Of a DNA stretch of 64,000 nucleotides, positions 47,139 through 55,606 are shown one piece after another. A model generated the notes under the pieces. The model was not told where the DNA came from and made no database searches. It was given only the letters and a program-made list of their open reading frames with translations. Each line of letters opens with the position of its first letter. The first letter of the stretch is position 1. The position numbers were made by a program, and so were the translations under genes. Source of the stretch: Streptomyces tateyamensis (GTDB taxonomy: Bacteria > Actinomycetota > Actinomycetes > Streptomycetales > Streptomycetaceae); contig NZ_PYBW01000012.1 in the NCBI RefSeq assembly GCF_003205575.1, positions 28,530 through 92,529 on the forward strand. Reading direction: 5' to 3'.

Positions 47139-48708
47139 GTACCGTGACCACCGTGCTGTGCCACCCCGCCGCGCCCGCCGGGAAGGGCGGGGTGCGGGCC
47201 TCGGGCTGGACGGCGCCGGTGCCGTCGGTGGCGCGGACCTCCAGGTGGTGGGTGCCCGGAGTGGCGCCGGCCCAGGTGTAGGTCCACTGGCGCCACAGGT
47301 CGGGGCCCGCGTCGGCCGCCAGGCGGGCCGGCTGCCAGGGGCCGCCGTCCACCCGCAGCTCGACGGCGGCGATGCCGCGGTGGGTGGCCCAGGCGGTGCC
47401 GGCCACCGTCACGCTGCCGGCCGGGACCCGGGCGAACGGGGCGGGCACCTCGATCCGGGAGGCGGTCTTCACGGCGCCGGTGCGGTCCCAGCCCCGGCGC
47501 ACCCAGTACGGGTCGTAGGCGGCGAAGGTGGTCACCTCCAGGTCGACCAGCCACTTGGTGGCGGAGGTGTACCCGTAGAACCCGGGCACCAGCGAACGGC
47601 AGGGGAACCCGTGGGCCACCGGGAGCGGCTCGCCGTTCATCGCCACGGCGAGCAGCGCGCTGCGCCCGTCGAGCACGGCGTCCAGCGGGGTGCCGATGGT
47701 CATGCCGTCCTTGGAGCGGCCCACCAGCTGGTCGGCGCCGGAGCGGACCCCGGCCTGGCGGAGCAGGTCGGCCAGCGGAGCGCCCAGCCAGCGGGCGGTG
47801 CCGACGTAGGGGCCGCCGACCTCGTTGGAGACGCAGGAGAGCGTGTAGTCCAGTTCGGTCAGCGGCCGGCGCAGCAGGTCCTCGAAGGAGAGCAGCAGCG
47901 GCCGGTCGACCAGCCCGTGTACCCGCAGCGACCAGTCGCGCGGGTCGATCCGGGGCAGGGTGAGGGCGGTGTCGACCCGGTAGAAGTCCTGGTTGGCGGT
48001 CCGGAAGGCGGACAGGCCGGGCAGGTTCTCACCCGCGCCGGCCGGCAGCGGCGGCGCCGGGACGGCGGGCGCCGGCAGCCGGACGGCCCGGCGGGCGGCG
48101 CTCACGTCGTATCGCCGGTCGGCGAGCGCCCGGCCGCCCAAGCCGGCCCCGGCCCCGACCAGCAGGGTGGCCCCGGTCGCGGCCAGCACGGTGCGCCGGC
48201 TGGGGCCGGGCGGCGGTGGACCGTCGGCGGCGCGGGTCCGCAGGCGAGCCCGGGCCAGTACCAGCAGGGTGCCCGCACCGACCAGCGCCGCCACGACCGA
48301 CGGCAGCGCGTCGACGGCCGTGGCAGTGCTGCGGGAGAGCGCGGCCCAGGCCCCGAGGCCGCCGAAGGCCAGCATCACCCCGGCCCCGAGCACGGGACGG
48401 CGGGCCGCCAGCAGCCCGGCCAGCGCGGCGAGGGCCGCCATGGTCAGGTAGATCCCCAGCAGCAGCACCGTCTTGTCCTCGGTGCCGAAACTGCGGACCG
48501 CGTACTCCTTGAGCGGGGTCGGCGTCAGGTCGATCGCGGCGGAGCCGACGGCGGTGACCGGCGCCCCGGTCGGGCCGGTGTAAGCCGCCACCAGCTCGCC
48601 GGCTCCCACCGCGGCCGCCGCGGCGGCCAGTCCGGTGAGGGCGTCGGCGAGCAGCCGCGGCGAACGGTGTATCAGGTCGCGCACGGGAATCGCTGTCAGG
48701 TCGCGCAC
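47128..48708 (-). CDS. membrane-anchored sulfite-oxidase-family molybdopterin oxidoreductase
   Basis: 526 residues. The N-terminal third has four or so TM helices (for example LLGIYLTMAALAALAGLLAA). A Tat-like SRRTVLAATGATLLVGAGAGLG then precedes the catalytic domain. The Mo-pterin region shows DWSLRVHGLVDRPLLLSFED, LDYTLSCVSNEVGGPYVG with the molybdenum-binding Cys, and FPCRSLVPGFYGYTSATKWL. A C-terminal Mo-co dimerisation-like domain (GIAAVELRVDGGPWQPARL) ends the protein. Enzymes of this type face outward. It is next to a fasciclin lipoprotein and SigK/RskA genes, a recurrent actinobacterial grouping. GTG starts at 48708 and 48684 are duplicated. Confidence 0.87.
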   Translation of the reverse strand: MRDLTAIPVRDLIHRSPRLLADALTGLAAAAAAVGAGELVAAYTGPTGAPVTAVGSAAIDLTPTPLKEYAVRSFGTEDKTVLLLGIYLTMAALAALAGLLAARRPVLGAGVMLAFGGLGAWAALSRSTATAVDALPSVVAALVGAGTLLVLARARLRTRAADGPPPPGPSRRTVLAATGATLLVGAGAGLGGRALADRRYDVSAARRAVRLPAPAVPAPPLPAGAGENLPGLSAFRTANQDFYRVDTALTLPRIDPRDWSLRVHGLVDRPLLLSFEDLLRRPLTELDYTLSCVSNEVGGPYVGTARWLGAPLADLLRQAGVRSGADQLVGRSKDGMTIGTPLDAVLDGRSALLAVAMNGEPLPVAHGFPCRSLVPGFYGYTSATKWLVDLEVTTFAAYDPYWVRRGWDRTGAVKTASRIEVPAPFARVPAGSVTVAGTAWATHRGIAAVELRVDGGPWQPARLAADAGPDLWRQWTYTWAGATPGTHHLEVRATDGTGAVQPEARTPPFPAGAAGWHSTVVTVLAN

Positions 48709-48713
48709 GGGAA
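48672..48713. repeat. 24-bp in-frame duplication spanning two candidate GTG starts
   Basis: TCAGGTCGCGCACGGGAA occurs at 48672-48689 and again at 48696-48713, period 24 bp (8 codons). On the minus strand each copy carries GTG CGC GAC CTG. The oxidoreductase therefore has two equivalent start contexts, at 48708 and 48684. Confidence 0.8.
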
Positions 48714-48739
48714 ACCGCCGTCCGGTCGCCGCGAGCCGG

Positions 48740-49390
48740 TCAGGAGCTCGGCATCAGCACGGTGTCCACGATGTACACCGTGGCGTTGGCCGTCTGCACG
48801 TTGCCGCACAGCACCTTGGCATTGCCGTTCACCGTGAAGTCCTGGCCGCTGCCGGCCACGCTCAGGGTGCTGGTCTCCAGGGTCGGGTGGTCGCCGGCCA
48901 GCGCGGTCGGCGCCAGGCGCGTCGGAACCACGTGATAGGTCAGGATCTTGGTGAGCTTGTCCTTGTCGGCCAGCACTGCGGTCAGCTGGTCCTTCGGGAT
49001 CTTGTTGAACGCGTCGTTGCTGGGCGCGAAGACGGTGATGTTCTGCGCCGAGTTCAGGGTGTCCACCAGTCCGGCCTGCTTGACGGCGGTGACCAGGGTG
49101 GACAGCTGCGGGTTGTTGGAGGCAGCGGTGGCGACCGGGTCCTTGGCCATCCCGGCGAAGCTGCCGGCCCCGTCCTTGGGGACGGTGGCGCAGGCGGAGC
49201 CGAACGGCTGGTCGGCGGCCACCGCCGAGGCGGTCGGCGCGGCGGTGGAGCCGGTGGTGGCGGCGGAGCCGGTGGCAGCGGTGGAGCTCGTGCTGCTGCT
49301 TCCGCTGCTGCCGCAGGCCGTCAGTGAGAAGGCCAGCGCTCCGGCGGCGAACAGGGCGGCGAAGGAGGTACGGCGGGTGGCGGCGGACAT
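48740..49390 (-). CDS. fasciclin-domain lipoprotein (MPB70/MPT83-like)
   Basis: 216 residues. The signal peptide ends in the lipobox LTAC (Cys at about 26), followed by a Ser/Thr/Ala linker and one fasciclin (FAS1) domain of about 130 residues. FAS1 H1 motif: NITVFAPSNDAFNKIP; H2 region: ILTYHVVPTRLAP; end: NATVYIVDTVLMPSS. Mycobacterial MPT70 and MPT83 are SigK targets, and here a SigK/RskA pair is divergent from this gene. It is probably an exposed lipoprotein with adhesive or unknown function. Confidence 0.92.
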   Translation of the reverse strand: MSAATRRTSFAALFAAGALAFSLTACGSSGSSSTSSTAATGSAATTGSTAAPTASAVAADQPFGSACATVPKDGAGSFAGMAKDPVATAASNNPQLSTLVTAVKQAGLVDTLNSAQNITVFAPSNDAFNKIPKDQLTAVLADKDKLTKILTYHVVPTRLAPTALAGDHPTLETSTLSVAGSGQDFTVNGNAKVLCGNVQTANATVYIVDTVLMPSS

Positions 49391-49533
49391 GGTGGAGCTC
49401 CTAGCTAAGGGCGTCGTGGCTCAGGAAATGGATGACAGAGCGTCAGCTGCCGGACCGCAGGCAGTGGTTGGGCCACCGCCCCGCAGCATCGGCTCGCATC
49501 GGTCATTCGGAGGAACGGCTCGCCCGGATGGGT

Positions 49534-49565
49534 CCGAATCCGAATTGCGAATTCCTCGCATTCGG
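49534..49565. promoter_or_regulatory. nested inverted repeats between fasciclin and sigK genes
   Basis: GAATT-GCG-AATTC (49542-49554) sits inside an outer CCGAAT (49534-49539) / ATTCGG (49560-49565) pair. The element lies in the 288-bp divergent spacer, in its most AT-rich part. It could be a regulator site or part of SigK-controlled promoters. I did not identify a clear sigma-K promoter by eye. Confidence 0.45.
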
Positions 49566-49678
49566 CCAATCCGCCCGGCCGTCCGCTCCGAAGACCCGGT
49601 GCACGCCCTGCCGCCCGACCCGGAGGTCCCCATGTCCGCCACCCGCCCGCTGTGCCCGCCGGACCAGGAGGCGCTGGT

Positions 49679-50263
49679 ATGAGCGGCGTCGTCCACCTGC
49701 CCGGGCCGCAGTTCCGGGGGCCCGACCTCAAGGAACTGGTGTCGGCCACCGCCTTCGGTGACCAGGACGCCTTCGGCCGGCTGTACGACGCGGTGGCCGG
49801 CCCGGTGCTCGGCCTGGTCCGCCGGGTGCTGCGCGACCCCGCCCAGTCGGAGGAGGTCGCGCAGGAGGTGATGCTGGAGGTGTGGCGCACCGCGGCGCGC
49901 TACCGGCCCGAGCGCGGTGAGGTGATGGCCTGGGTGCTCACCATGGCGCACCGCCGGGCCGTGGACCGGGTGCGGGCCGCCCAGGCGGCCACCGACCGGG
50001 AGCAGCGCGTCGCCGCGCAGTCGCACGTTCCCCCGTACGACGAGGTCGCCGAGCAGGTCGAGGGCCGGCTCGAGCGCGAGCAGGTGCGCCGCTGCCTGCG
50101 CGGCCTGACCGAGCTGCAGCGCGAGGCGGTGCTGCTCGCGTACTTCCGCGGCTTCTCCTATCGCGAGGTCGCCGACATGCTGCAGACGCCGCTCGGCACC
50201 GTCAAGACCCGGATGCGGGACGGACTGATCCGCCTGCGCGACTGCCTGGGGGTGGGATCATGA
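49679..50263 (+). CDS. sigK: ECF RNA polymerase sigma factor SigK
   Basis: 194 residues from the ATG at 49679 (AGGAGG 9 nt upstream). Region 2: AFGRLYDAVAGPVLGLVRRV, EEVAQEVMLEVW and VMAWVLTMAHRRAVDRVR. Region 4: LTELQREAVLLAYFRGFSY and REVADMLQTPLGTVKTRMRD. The protein directs RNA polymerase to a small regulon and is held by the anti-sigma factor encoded next, which overlaps by 4 bp (ATGA). Assignment to SigK rests on the sequence type plus neighbouring rskA-like and fasciclin genes. Confidence 0.9.
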   Translation: MSGVVHLPGPQFRGPDLKELVSATAFGDQDAFGRLYDAVAGPVLGLVRRVLRDPAQSEEVAQEVMLEVWRTAARYRPERGEVMAWVLTMAHRRAVDRVRAAQAATDREQRVAAQSHVPPYDEVAEQVEGRLEREQVRRCLRGLTELQREAVLLAYFRGFSYREVADMLQTPLGTVKTRMRDGLIRLRDCLGVGS

Positions 50264-51051
50264 CCGACACCGTCGATACCGCTGCTGCTACTGCCGACCT
50301 GCACTTGCTGACCGGCGCCTACGCCACCGACGCGCTGGACGAACCCGAGCGCGGCCGGTTCGAGCGGCACCTGGCCGGGTGCGAGAGCTGCGCCGAGGAG
50401 GTCGCCGAGTTCGCCGAGACGCTCTCCCGACTGGGAGCCGCCGAGGCCGTCGCGGTCCCGCCCGAGCTCAAGCGGCGGGTGCTGGCCGAACTGGTGACGG
50501 TCCGGCAGCTGGCGCCCGAGGCGCACGAGGACGCCGACAGTCCGGTTCCCACCGACCGGGTGCCCCGCCGCCGGGGACGGGCGGCGCGCCAGTGGCCCAA
50601 GCTCGCGCTGGCCGCCTGCCTGGCGCTGGCCGCGGGGCTCGGCGGCCTCGCGGTGCAGCAGCACGACCAGGCCCAGCAGGCCCGGGCCCGGGCCGCGCGC
50701 CTGGAGGCCCAGCAGGCCGGGTTCAGCGCGCTGCTGACCGCGCCGGACGCCCGCACCGCCACCGGTACGGTGCGGGGCGGCGCGGTGGGCACCGTCGTCT
50801 GGTCCAGCGCCCGCGGCCAGGCCGGCTTCCTGGCCAGCGGCCTGCCCGCGCTGGGCGCCGACCGCACCTACCAGCTGTGGTTCAACGACGCCGGCACCAT
50901 GCGCCCGGCCGGGCTGCTGCCCGGCAGCGGCGGTTCGCTGCTGCTCCAGGGCCCGCTGGACGGGGCGGTAGGCGTCGGCATGACCGTCGAGCCGGCCGGC
51001 GGCTCGGCGCACCCGACCTCCGCGCCGATCATGCTGCTCGCCTTCGCCTGA
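50260..51051 (+). CDS. rskA: RskA-like membrane anti-sigma factor
   Basis: 263 residues. The N-terminal zinc-binding anti-sigma domain has HLLTGAYATDALDEPERGRF and the ligand set FERHLAGCESCAEEV. A TM helix follows at about 110-128 (LALAACLALAAGLGGLAV). The extracytoplasmic RskA domain shows TVVWSSARGQAGFLASGLPA, YQLWFNDAGTMRPAGLL and GVGMTVEPAGGSAHPT. It sequesters SigK until regulated proteolysis frees it. The start overlaps the sigK stop, so production is coupled. Confidence 0.92.
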   Translation: MTDTVDTAAATADLHLLTGAYATDALDEPERGRFERHLAGCESCAEEVAEFAETLSRLGAAEAVAVPPELKRRVLAELVTVRQLAPEAHEDADSPVPTDRVPRRRGRAARQWPKLALAACLALAAGLGGLAVQQHDQAQQARARAARLEAQQAGFSALLTAPDARTATGTVRGGAVGTVVWSSARGQAGFLASGLPALGADRTYQLWFNDAGTMRPAGLLPGSGGSLLLQGPLDGAVGVGMTVEPAGGSAHPTSAPIMLLAFA

Positions 51052-51101
51052 CCCGTTGCCTCTGACTCCTTCCCTTCCTCCTCCTGCCTCTGGAACGCCT
51101 G

Positions 51102-52433
51102 ATGACCCTCGCCCTCGTCCTGTTCACCCAGGACCTGCGCCTGCACGACAACCCCGTGCTGCACGCCGCCGCCACCGGGGCGGACCAGGTGCTCCCCGTC
51201 TTCGTCCTGGACCCCGCCGTCAAGCGGGCCGGCTTCGCGGCGCCGAACCGGCTCGCCTTCCTCGGCGACTGCCTGGCCGACCTGGACGACTCGCTGCGCG
51301 CCGTCGGCTCCCGGCTGGTGGTGCGCCAAGGCCCACTGGTGTCCACCGTGGCCCACCTGCTCGCGGAGAGCGGCGCGGACTCCGTCCACCTGGCCGGCGG
51401 GGTGAGCGGCTTCGCCCGGCGTCGCGAGGGCGCGCTGCGGGACCGATTCGGCCGCCGGCTGACGGTGCACCAGGCCTCGGTCACCGCGCTGCCGCCCGGG
51501 GCGGTCACCCCGGCGGGCCGCGACCACTACGCCGTCTTCACCCCCTACCTGCGCGCCTGGCTGGACCACGGCCACCGCCCCGTGCTGCCCGCGCCCCGCG
51601 CGCTGCGCACCCCTGACGGCGTGTCGGGCATCGCCGTCCCCCGGGTGCAGCCGACTTCGCCACTGCTGCCGACGGGCGGCGAGAGCACCGGTCGGAAGCT
51701 GTGGCGCGGGTGGGACGTCGACCAGTACGAGGAGGTGCACGACGACCTGGCCGCCGACGCCACCTCGCGGCTCTCGCCGTACCTGCACTTCGGCTGCCTG
51801 TCCGCCACCGAGGTGGTGGACACGGCGCTGCGCCGCGGCACCCCGGGGGCGCAGGCCTTCGTCCGCCAGCTGGGCTGGCGCGACTTCCACCACCAGGTAC
51901 TGGCCGCCCGACCCCGGGCCGCCCGCACCGACTACCGCCCGCGCGCCGACCACTGGCACCAGGACGGGCAGGAGGCCGAGGCCTGGCGCGCGGGCCGCAC
52001 CGGGTTCCCGGTGGTGGATGCCGCGATGCGCCAGCTTGCGCAGGAAGGCTGGATGCACAACCGGGCCCGGCTCATCGCCGCTTCCTTCTTCGCCAAGTCG
52101 CTCTACCACGACTGGCGGATCGGGGCCGCGCACTTCCTGTCCCTGCTGGTCGACGGCGACGTGGCCAACAACCAGCTCAACTGGCAGTGGATGGCCGGTA
52201 CCGGCAACGACACCCGCCCCAACCGTGTGCTCAACCCACTGATCCAGGCCGACCGCTTCGACCCGAGCGGCAACTACGTCCGCCGCTGGGTCCCCGAACT
52301 GCGCGAGATCACGGGCGCCGCCGTGCACCGCCCGTGGAAGCTCGCGCAGCCGCCGGCGGCCTACCCGGCCCCGATCATCCCGCCGGAGGACTATGCGGCG
52401 AGGCTGCGGGCGGGGCGGGGGTTGGACGAGTAG
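51102..52433 (+). CDS. phr: deoxyribodipyrimidine photolyase (class I CPD type)
   Basis: 443 residues. N-terminal Rossmann domain starting LALVLFTQDLRLHDNPVL. C-terminal FAD domain with FVRQLGWRDFHHQVLA, WMHNRARLIAASFFAKSL and DGDVANNQLNWQWMAGTGND, all diagnostic of cryptochrome/photolyase proteins. The enzyme uses light and reduced FAD to split cyclobutane pyrimidine dimers. Photolyase next to a SigK/RskA unit recurs in actinomycetes, but a promoter of its own is likely, since 50 bp separate it from rskA. The ATG at 51102 has no strong ribosome site. Confidence 0.93.
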   Translation: MTLALVLFTQDLRLHDNPVLHAAATGADQVLPVFVLDPAVKRAGFAAPNRLAFLGDCLADLDDSLRAVGSRLVVRQGPLVSTVAHLLAESGADSVHLAGGVSGFARRREGALRDRFGRRLTVHQASVTALPPGAVTPAGRDHYAVFTPYLRAWLDHGHRPVLPAPRALRTPDGVSGIAVPRVQPTSPLLPTGGESTGRKLWRGWDVDQYEEVHDDLAADATSRLSPYLHFGCLSATEVVDTALRRGTPGAQAFVRQLGWRDFHHQVLAARPRAARTDYRPRADHWHQDGQEAEAWRAGRTGFPVVDAAMRQLAQEGWMHNRARLIAASFFAKSLYHDWRIGAAHFLSLLVDGDVANNQLNWQWMAGTGNDTRPNRVLNPLIQADRFDPSGNYVRRWVPELREITGAAVHRPWKLAQPPAAYPAPIIPPEDYAARLRAGRGLDE

Positions 52434-52452
52434 GGGGGACGGGTGGGAGGCC

Positions 52453-52653
52453 TCAGGCGGCGCTGAGGCCGTCCGCCCGGATACCGGCGACGAACGCGTG
52501 CCAGGCGGGGACGGGGAAGACGAGGGGGGTGCCCTCGGGGTCCTTCGAGTCACGGACCGGGACGATGCCGGAGAAGTTGGGAGCGACCTCTACACATTCG
52601 CCGCCGTTGTTGCTGTAGGACGACTTGAACCACTTCGCGTCGGTCAGGTCCAT
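52453..52653 (-). CDS. DUF397 protein (partner of XRE-DUF5753 regulator)
   Basis: 66 residues. The whole protein is one DUF397 domain: AKWFKSSYSNNGGECVEVAP, VPVRDSKDPEGTPLVF and PAWHAFVAGIRADGL. These small proteins pair with XRE-DUF5753 regulators in streptomycetes and have been described as toxin-antitoxin-like in S. coelicolor (Scr1/Scr2). The start overlaps the end of the upstream XRE gene by 10 bp, so translation is coupled. Confidence 0.95.
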   Translation of the reverse strand: MDLTDAKWFKSSYSNNGGECVEVAPNFSGIVPVRDSKDPEGTPLVFPVPAWHAFVAGIRADGLSAA

Positions 52654-53480
52654 TGCTGCAGTTCCTTTCGAGCCTCGCGGATCCGTGCCATGGATGCCGC
52701 CGTGGGCAGCGCCTCCACCAGCAGCTGATCGTACTGCCTCTCCCAGGTCGTGAGAGTGGTGCGAGAGCGTTCGACGTGCCCCTTGGCCTGCGACTCGGCG
52801 TAGCCGATCACCGAGTGGTCGGCTTGGTCCAGCAGGACGACCGGCACCGTGAAGGCAAGGTTCTCGCCCATGTTGAACGGGGCAACCTGGATGGTGATGG
52901 TGGGGCGCTGGGCGAGCTCTTCGAGGTGCGCGAGCTGTTTGACCATCACCTTCGGGCCTCCGATGGTGCGCATCAGGCAGCCTTCCTCCAGCACGGCGTG
53001 GAGCAGGGGAGGTGCCTTCTGATCGAGGACCGTCTGCCGAGCCGTCAGGAACTCGACGCGCTCGTCGGCCTCGGTCAGCGAGATCGCGCCACGTCGCACG
53101 GCCGCCATGGCGAGTGCGCGCGCGTAGTCCGGCGTTTGCAGCAGTCCCGGGATGACGATCAGTCCGAGAACGCGCTCCCGACGACACCGCGCTTCGGCAT
53201 CGGCGAACTCTGAGAAGCCCTCCAGGAGCGCGGCGCGGGTAAACCGTCGCCACAACTCGTAGAACTTCTGTCCGGTCTCGAAGGCCTCATCGGCCTTAAC
53301 AGCCACCTCCCTTGTTGGAGCGCGCTTCGCTCTTTCGAGGTACGAGATGAAGGCTCCCGTGTACCCCATGCGCCTGCCGGTCTCTACTTGAGACCATCGA
53401 CGGGCCCGACGTGACCTGCGCAACTCCTGGCCGAAACGCACTCGCGGAGATGACTGCTCGTCAGGGTCTGCGGGTTCCAT
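52644..53480 (-). CDS. XRE-family regulator with DUF5753 (Scr1-like)
   Basis: 278 residues from the ATG at 53480; an ATG four codons earlier directly after AAGG is an alternative. The HTH is in FGQELRRSRRARRWSQVETG and MGYTGAFISYLERAKRAPT. DUF5753 covers the rest, with LIVIPGLLQTPDYARALA, RQTVLDQKAPPLLHAVLEE and ITIQVAPFNMGENLAFTVPV. The gene forms an operon with the DUF397 protein and is divergent from a small protein gene at 53588, the common streptomycete layout. It is probably autoregulated through the 107-bp spacer. Confidence 0.93.
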   Translation of the reverse strand: MEPADPDEQSSPRVRFGQELRRSRRARRWSQVETGRRMGYTGAFISYLERAKRAPTREVAVKADEAFETGQKFYELWRRFTRAALLEGFSEFADAEARCRRERVLGLIVIPGLLQTPDYARALAMAAVRRGAISLTEADERVEFLTARQTVLDQKAPPLLHAVLEEGCLMRTIGGPKVMVKQLAHLEELAQRPTITIQVAPFNMGENLAFTVPVVLLDQADHSVIGYAESQAKGHVERSRTTLTTWERQYDQLLVEALPTAASMARIREARKELQQWT

Positions 53481-53587
53481 GATCGTTCGCATCCTTAACA
53501 AGGCAGAGATGTCAAGGTCAAAACACTGGCGATGGTACGCGGTTCGGCCGATGCTCGTAGCAGAAAGACAGCAGAAGGGAGCGGACA

Positions 53588-53863
53588 GTGAATGCGGACG
53601 ATCGGTCCCCGGCGAATCCGTACCGCCCCAGGCACGGTGAATTGGTAACCGACCTGGGGAATGGCGGACGGCGCGGCGTCTACATGGGCAGGCTGGGCAA
53701 GCGGGCCTACCTGCGCCCGGCCGGCGGCGGAATCGAGTGGGAAACCGATCCCAGCAAGATCGAACCACTCCCTGGGACGGCCGTGCTGGAAACCGTCTCC
53801 CGACGCAGCAGCCCGCGCAGGGAGGGCGTCATCACGCTGCCGGGGCAACTGGCCGGTGGATGA
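53588..53863 (+). CDS. small hypothetical protein next to XRE/DUF397 pair
   Basis: 91 residues, GTG start at 53588 with GAAGGGAGC upstream. VTDLGNGGRRGVYMGRLGKR and AYLRPAGGGIEWETDPSKIE look like a small beta-rich fold. The combination 'VxD...RxGxVMG..G....LRPxxGGxEWxxxPxxI' recurs in short streptomycete proteins beside XRE/DUF397 genes. Function unknown. Coding status is supported by good codon bias and position divergent from the regulator. Confidence 0.75.
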   Translation: MNADDRSPANPYRPRHGELVTDLGNGGRRGVYMGRLGKRAYLRPAGGGIEWETDPSKIEPLPGTAVLETVSRRSSPRREGVITLPGQLAGG

Positions 53864-53939
53864 CCAGCCCAGCAGTCGATTCAGCTCCCGGCGGTTCCTG
53901 CGCCGCGCCGGGCTGCACACCTCAGAGAGGAACAGCGCC

Positions 53940-54185
53940 ATGAACGTCTCGCTGCACAACCCCTGGATCACCGCCGGCCGTTCCCTGATGGCCCCGTTCA
54001 ACCCGGCGGACGCGCTCGCCGACCTACGGAAGCTCGGGCACGTGCTTGACGCCCAGGCCGTCGGGGGCGCCACCGATGCCGAGCTGGACGAGACCTTGGC
54101 GACCATGAGCAAGGTCCACGAGCGGATCGCCGCCGGCCTGCGGCGCGCGCCCCGCGCGCCCCGAGCCATCGCCATCGCCGCGTGA
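53940..54185 (+). CDS. small hypothetical helical protein
   Basis: 81 residues from the ATG at 53940 with AGAGAGGAAC upstream. It begins MNVSLHNPWITAGRSLMAPF, then has amphipathic helices (NPADALADLRKLGHVLDAQA, DAELDETLATMSKVHERIAA) and a basic Ala/Pro tail. It contains no signal peptide and no catalytic motif. It lies 76 bp after the previous small gene and may share its transcript. Function unknown. Confidence 0.6.
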   Translation: MNVSLHNPWITAGRSLMAPFNPADALADLRKLGHVLDAQAVGGATDAELDETLATMSKVHERIAAGLRRAPRAPRAIAIAA

Positions 54186-54219
54186 TGACGCCTTCCGAGC
54201 CCGAACAGGAGCAACTCGC

Positions 54220-54716
54220 ATGTCCCACAGCGACATTCAGCCCGACCAGCAGCCGCGTCGCCGCCTCGGCTGTCTGACGCTCGTCACCAACCAGGCCGGC
54301 CAGGTGCTCACCGTGCAGACTACGTACCGGTCCATGCCCGGACGCCCGGCGGTGCCGCGCACCAGGGCGAGAAGTGTGCCGAGGCCGCTGCGCGCGAACT
54401 GGCCGAGGAGACCGGGATCCGCCGCAGGCTGACGCAGCTCCTGGCGGTCGACCAGACCCCGGCCGACCCCCGCTCGGGGGCCGCCGAGGGCCTGAACGTG
54501 GTCTTCGACGGTGGCACCCTGACGCCCGAGGAGGAGGCGGCACTGAGCATTCCGGCCAAGGCGCACGCCGAGATCGAGGCGCTCGTCTGGCTTTCCCGCG
54601 AGGAGTTGGACGACAAGTGCGAGCCGTACCAGGCGCGGCGCATCAAGCACGCCCTCGCGGCCCGCGAGTTCAACCAGTCGCTGCCCGCGCTGTTCCGCGG
54701 CGAACTCGCCGCGTAG
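54220..54716 (+). pseudogene. NUDIX hydrolase inactivated by an internal deletion and frameshift
   Basis: Frame one (ATG 54220) gives a normal NUDIX N-terminus: RRRLGCLTLVTNQAGQVLTV then QTTYRSMPGRP. Right after this the NUDIX box appears in another frame: GAAHQGEKCAEAAARELAEE followed by TGI, an exact GX5EX7REUXEEXGU, and it continues to LPALFRGELAA and TAG at 54716. The junction (about 54340-54352) reads CCCGGACGCCCGGCGG, where a normal gene would have about 13 more bases coding WQLPG between the two CCCGG copies. Slippage between short repeats is the likely cause. The original enzyme cleaved nucleoside-diphosphate-linked compounds. Confidence 0.75.
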
Positions 54717-54995
54717 CGCTCGCGCAGGGAGCTTCCTCCGCCGGCGCTGGTGAGCTCCCGGCGATGCCGCGGAACGGGCGCACGGAGCGCCTGTGTCGAG
54801 CGACCGTGCCGCCGATCGCACTGAAGCAGACCGTGCGCATGCTGGGACGTACACGATCTGAATAGACTGCGGCAGCGTGATCGACATGGATGCACGTTTC
54901 GTCGCCGGTGACCACGGGTGAGGTGGTCCTGGACTCCTCGATGGAGTCTCAGCCGTGCGGAGAGGGCAGGTGGAGAACGCAGGTGAGGGCGGAGG

Positions 54996-55422
54996 TCAGA
55001 CGGTGGTGATGCTCTCGCCGAGGTCGCCGGGCGACACGGTGAATCCCTCTTCGCCGACTTCGCTGCGCGGCGGTGATGATTCATCACGAGCCTGGCCCGC
55101 GGCCCTCAGGACGGGAGGTCCGATCCGCAGTTCGGCCGCGATGCCGAAGTGGTCGGAGAGGTATTCCTCGGTGCCGTCGCCCAAGGGCACCGCCTGACGG
55201 AGCACCAGGCGGGCCGCGGTCTCCACCGCTACGCCGGCCGGTGCGCGCAGCAGTACCTGGTCCAGTGCGGGGGGATTCGGCCACCGCTCGGTGGGCGGTA
55301 GGTCGGCTCGCGGTCCCCGGCGAGCAGGTCGCGCAGGCCGGTGGTGACGGTGAACCGCTCGAACGCCGCCGAGTCCCGTGGGACGTTGAAGTCTCCGGTG
55401 ACCACCAGCAGGGCCGCCTGCC
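54996..55422 (-). pseudogene. truncated, frameshifted endonuclease/exonuclease/phosphatase (EEP) family relic
   Basis: The minus strand first reads GWQAALLVVTGDFNVPRDSA and VTTGLRDLLAGDREPTYRP. After a one-base loss in the C-run near 55292-55294 it continues in another frame as ERWPNPPALDQVLLRAPAG and EEYLSDHFGIAAELRI. GDFN and SDHFGI are the catalytic Asp/Asn and Asp/His motifs of the Mg2+-dependent EEP fold. The N-terminal two thirds are missing: the sequence beyond 55422 belongs to another, plus-strand relic. A gap at 54717-54995 has nothing I can support. Confidence 0.65.
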
Positions 55423-55518
55423 AACCGCTTCGACGGTCCGGTGGACCGGCCGGCCCTCGTCCGGGCGCTGGAGCGCGCAGGTCTGACGGCGGGGTTCGCC
55501 GCGGCCGGCACGCCCTGA
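55423..55518 (+). pseudogene. 31-residue C-terminal coding fragment of an unknown gene
   Basis: A start-less plus-strand frame reads NRFDGPVDRPALVRALERAG then LTAGFAAAGTP and TGA at 55516-55518, with coding-like codon use. It abuts the opposite-strand EEP relic at about 55422, so this is a join between two broken genes. Its family is not recognised. Confidence 0.4.
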
Positions 55519-55559
55519 CCAGCGGGAGGGCGGGGGCTCGGCGGCAGGTCCGGAGCGCG

Positions 55560-55606
55560 GCTCGTCGGCTCGTCGGCTCGGGTCATCGGGTCATCGGGTC
55601 ATCGGG
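55560..55606. repeat. octamer tandem repeats
   Basis: Two short arrays of 8-bp units follow each other: CTCGTCGG (about 2.5 copies) and GGTCATCG (3 copies). They form the end of the decayed-gene stretch and contain the stop of the SRPBCC relic. Confidence 0.75.

Noticed and set aside
52453..53253. Long frame joining the DUF397 protein to upstream sequence as a larger gene
   Set aside because: The upstream part is an out-of-frame shadow of the XRE-DUF5753 gene. The DUF397 protein begins at 52653 by coupled translation.
54836..54960. Short frames in the gap before the EEP relic (MDARFVAGDHG and a following frame)
   Set aside because: Too short, no ribosome site and no recognisable family.
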